DNA of 64,000 bases from Nitrospira sp. CR1.3 (GTDB lineage: Bacteria; Nitrospirota; Nitrospiria; Nitrospirales; Nitrospiraceae), in assembly GCA_014055525.1 (NCBI GenBank), contig WIAH01000010.1, forward strand, positions 79,844 to 143,843, written 5' to 3'. The position numbers and the translations under genes are program-made. Positions 62,395-64,000 of the stretch are shown here, piece by piece. The notes under the pieces are model-generated. The model saw nothing but the letters and a program-made list of their open reading frames with translations, did not search any database and was not told the DNA's origin. Within the stretch, counting starts at the first letter, position 1. The number at the start of each line of letters is the position of its first letter.

Positions 62395-63282
62395 TCAACG
62401 GGAACTGACACGTCCCGCGTCTAAAGTCTTCATGAAACCTTTGGTCACTTTCCACCAGGGCGCATGCTCATCCCAACCAGCCGGTCGATTATTGCCGCCC
62501 CATCCTCCCCATATCACAATGCCATCCGCATGTTCCTTGGCTGTTCGCAGCTGCAGAAGCCAGTAGTCGTCCGGGAGGTATTGGCCGCCCAATTGGCGAT
62601 TCGAGTCATGGTACTGAGGCCACAAGAAGACGTAAACCGGCTTCCCGTTCCCATATCGCCTGGCCTCTTCTATTTGAGCAACGGCATACGTTTTCCACCC
62701 AGTTTGATCGGGATAAAATGTGTACAGAGATGGAAAGAACACATCGACGGCGCTGGCGAGAGGCCGGAGCTGATCGTTCTCGTCCATCCATGCTTGATAC
62801 TCTCGACTTGTTTTGTGTCTGATCGCACGCCAATAGTCTCGTATGGGCGGTGATCCATAGTAGCCAACTGAAACATTCGACGCCGCCTCTTGAAACCATC
62901 CAAGCACGGTCTTGTACTTTGCCAGACTGTCCGTGACCGAATCCGGAAGGCCCTTCAGCGACCAGTGCTCGATATCAAGGACAGCGACATTGCCCTGTTG
63001 CCGTACTTCTCGCGCGACGGCGCGGACTGATTCGACATTCGGAAGGCGATCCGCTTGCTTATACCAATCAAGGCCGAATTTCCCCGCATACGCTATCGCG
63101 ATAGGTCGAATGCCGTATTGGGAAAGGTCCGGCTTGTTCGAGTACAGTGTTCCGTCAAAGACCTGGAATGGTTTCGGGTCTTCGACTGCCTCGCCAGGCA
63201 GGCTCCAAGCCGAAAGCGCCGCCAATGTGGTCAGTCCCAGTGTGAGGGAGCGGAAGAACATTCTAACCATGACTCTCTTCAT
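62395..63282 (-). CDS. Secreted GH56/hyaluronidase-like TIM-barrel protein
   Basis: A 295-residue protein with a signal peptide (FFRSLTLGLTTLAALSAWSLPGEA). The body resembles GH56 hyaluronidases: VAVLDIEHW (D103, E105) lines up with the catalytic VAVIDFERW of bee venom hyaluronidase, and later FFPSLYTFY, KPVYVFLWPQYHD and the closing ADGIVIWGGWGG follow the same order. It may cut or edit the locus's own polymer or another glycan. This reading is from motif memory; substrate is unknown. Its ATG overlaps the glycosyltransferase stop (ATGA 63279-63282). Confidence 0.7.
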   Translation of the reverse strand: MKRVMVRMFFRSLTLGLTTLAALSAWSLPGEAVEDPKPFQVFDGTLYSNKPDLSQYGIRPIAIAYAGKFGLDWYKQADRLPNVESVRAVAREVRQQGNVAVLDIEHWSLKGLPDSVTDSLAKYKTVLGWFQEAASNVSVGYYGSPPIRDYWRAIRHKTSREYQAWMDENDQLRPLASAVDVFFPSLYTFYPDQTGWKTYAVAQIEEARRYGNGKPVYVFLWPQYHDSNRQLGGQYLPDDYWLLQLRTAKEHADGIVIWGGWGGNNRPAGWDEHAPWWKVTKGFMKTLDAGRVSSR

Positions 63283-64000
63283 GCGGACCGTCCGAGAACC
63301 TCGTCCCAGGCATGCATGGCATATCCGACATCGAACCTCCGATCGAACAGTTCACGCGCTCGCCTCCCCAGGCACAGACAGAGTTCCTCGTGTGCGGCCA
63401 GATTTTGAATAATACCGACCAACTCATCGACCCGACCGACTTCGATCGAAAAGCCGCACTGTGCTTCTTTGAGAATGCGGGGAATTTCCCCCTGCGAACT
63501 ACCGATGAAAATCGTCGGTCTCCCGGCCGCCGCAATACCGTAGAATTTGCTTGGAACAATGAAGCCTTCCAGGGAAGGTTGCAGCGAGACGAGATGCGCG
63601 TCCGGAACACTCAAACTCAAATGAAGACGTTTTCGTGGTTGATAGGGCTTGAATCTGACGTTTTGGAGTTCTCGTCTCTGCGTCTCCTTCTCGAGTTGCC
63701 CCCTTTGAGCCCCGCTGCCGATAAAGAGAAAAACAATGTGCCCATTGCCTTTCAATCTTTCCGCAGCATCGAGGATCGTAGTAAAGTCATGGGCTCTGCC
63801 AAAGTTGCCGGAATAGCCGACGACAAACTTTCCGTTCAACCCCCACTCGCTTCGCAAAGGATTCTGATCCCGATTGATCGGATGAATCCTGCTTCCATCA
63901 GCCCAATTATGGATGACTCGAACTGTTTTTTCATGTACTCCCTGCCCGATAAGCCGCTGGGCCATACGGTCCCCGAGGACAATGTTCCATTCAGCCGTTC
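63279..64000 (-). CDS. GT4-family glycosyltransferase (partial, continues past the window)
   Basis: At least 240 residues; the frame stays open to base 64000 (preceding codons read AEWNIVLGDR before the first in-window Met), so the true start is outside. The visible part is the C-terminal Rossmann half of a GT-B enzyme: VVGYSGNFGRAHDF, FLFIGSGAQRGQLE and the donor-binding PSLEGFIVPSKFYGIAAAGRPTIFIG with its Glu. It resembles WcaI/colanic-acid-type transferases. It would add sugars to the lipid-linked repeat unit. It is coupled to the GH56-like gene. Confidence 0.88.
   Translation of the reverse strand, partial: TAEWNIVLGDRMAQRLIGQGVHEKTVRVIHNWADGSRIHPINRDQNPLRSEWGLNGKFVVGYSGNFGRAHDFTTILDAAERLKGNGHIVFLFIGSGAQRGQLEKETQRRELQNVRFKPYQPRKRLHLSLSVPDAHLVSLQPSLEGFIVPSKFYGIAAAGRPTIFIGSSQGEIPRILKEAQCGFSIEVGRVDELVGIIQNLAAHEELCLCLGRRARELFDRRFDVGYAMHAWDEVLGRSA

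Noticed and set aside
62117..62424. Small plus-strand frames in the non-coding gap
   Set aside because: No ribosome-binding site, no recognisable sequence and overlap with the likely promoter of the VPLPA-CTERM gene.

Overview
The window reads as one continuous piece of a bacterial chromosome, high-50s percent GC by eye, densely packed, with no tRNA, rRNA, CRISPR array, insertion sequence or phage gene that I could see. The gene content suggests a Nitrospira-like member of the Nitrospirota. The clues are class II fumarase beside citrate synthase, a MraY/WecA-type sugar transferase and fused exosortase in a PEP-CTERM-type exopolysaccharide locus, small zinc-ribbon proteins and a 985-residue PutA. 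The lineage is an inference from gene content, not a search result.

Layout. 1-9.4 kb: tail of a coiled-coil protein, FmdB-type zinc ribbon, an overlapping rsmD-coaD-aspartate aminotransferase operon, radC, an EF-G-like GTPase, a DegP/DegQ protease with an RCK_C/coiled-coil partner, and a Sel1 lipoprotein. 9.4-18.2 kb: lipA, two uncharacterised genes, a Rieske ferredoxin with the Fe-S carrier Mrp, an acyl desaturase, putA, a secreted protein overlapping the putA 3' end antisense, and an SDR. 18.2-33 kb: bioD facing a long minus-strand run that reads clpC (own promoter and terminator), tsaD, hflX, nth, yicC, gmk, rpoZ, coaBC, a TPR protein, aroQ, efp, accB, accC, thiE. Many of these genes overlap by ATGA/GTGA or lie within a few bases. 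33-45.6 kb: nadK, an FAD oxidoreductase, fumC, a 76-residue protein, hsp20 with a sigma-32-like promoter, citrate synthase, small uncharacterised genes, an ArsC/Spx-like protein, a GGDEF protein, RNase D, a J-domain protein and an ACT-malic enzyme. 45.7-49.4 kb: one 1225-residue protein joining a DUF255/thioredoxin-like protein to an aldo/keto reductase.

49.4-64 kb is the most coherent accessory region, all on the minus strand: glycosyltransferase (cut by the window end), a secreted GH56/hyaluronidase-like protein, a VPLPA-CTERM protein, a fused exosortase-EpsI (XrtD-like), a polyprenyl-phosphate sugar-1-phosphate transferase, a PrsT-like TPR lipoprotein, Wza-like export protein, outer-membrane beta-barrel, Wzz/GumC chain-length protein, CpsD-like kinase and an ExeA-like ATPase. 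Together they would start a lipid-linked glycan, polymerise and export it, and sort or anchor the VPLPA-CTERM protein in the envelope.

Points worth a second look: hflX appears to begin at an AUU codon; hexamer-built inverted repeats flank the ATPase gene; a sigma-54-like promoter precedes the VPLPA-CTERM gene; the EF-G-like protein has lost its NKxD motif; and the fusion and the GH56-like protein are unusual.
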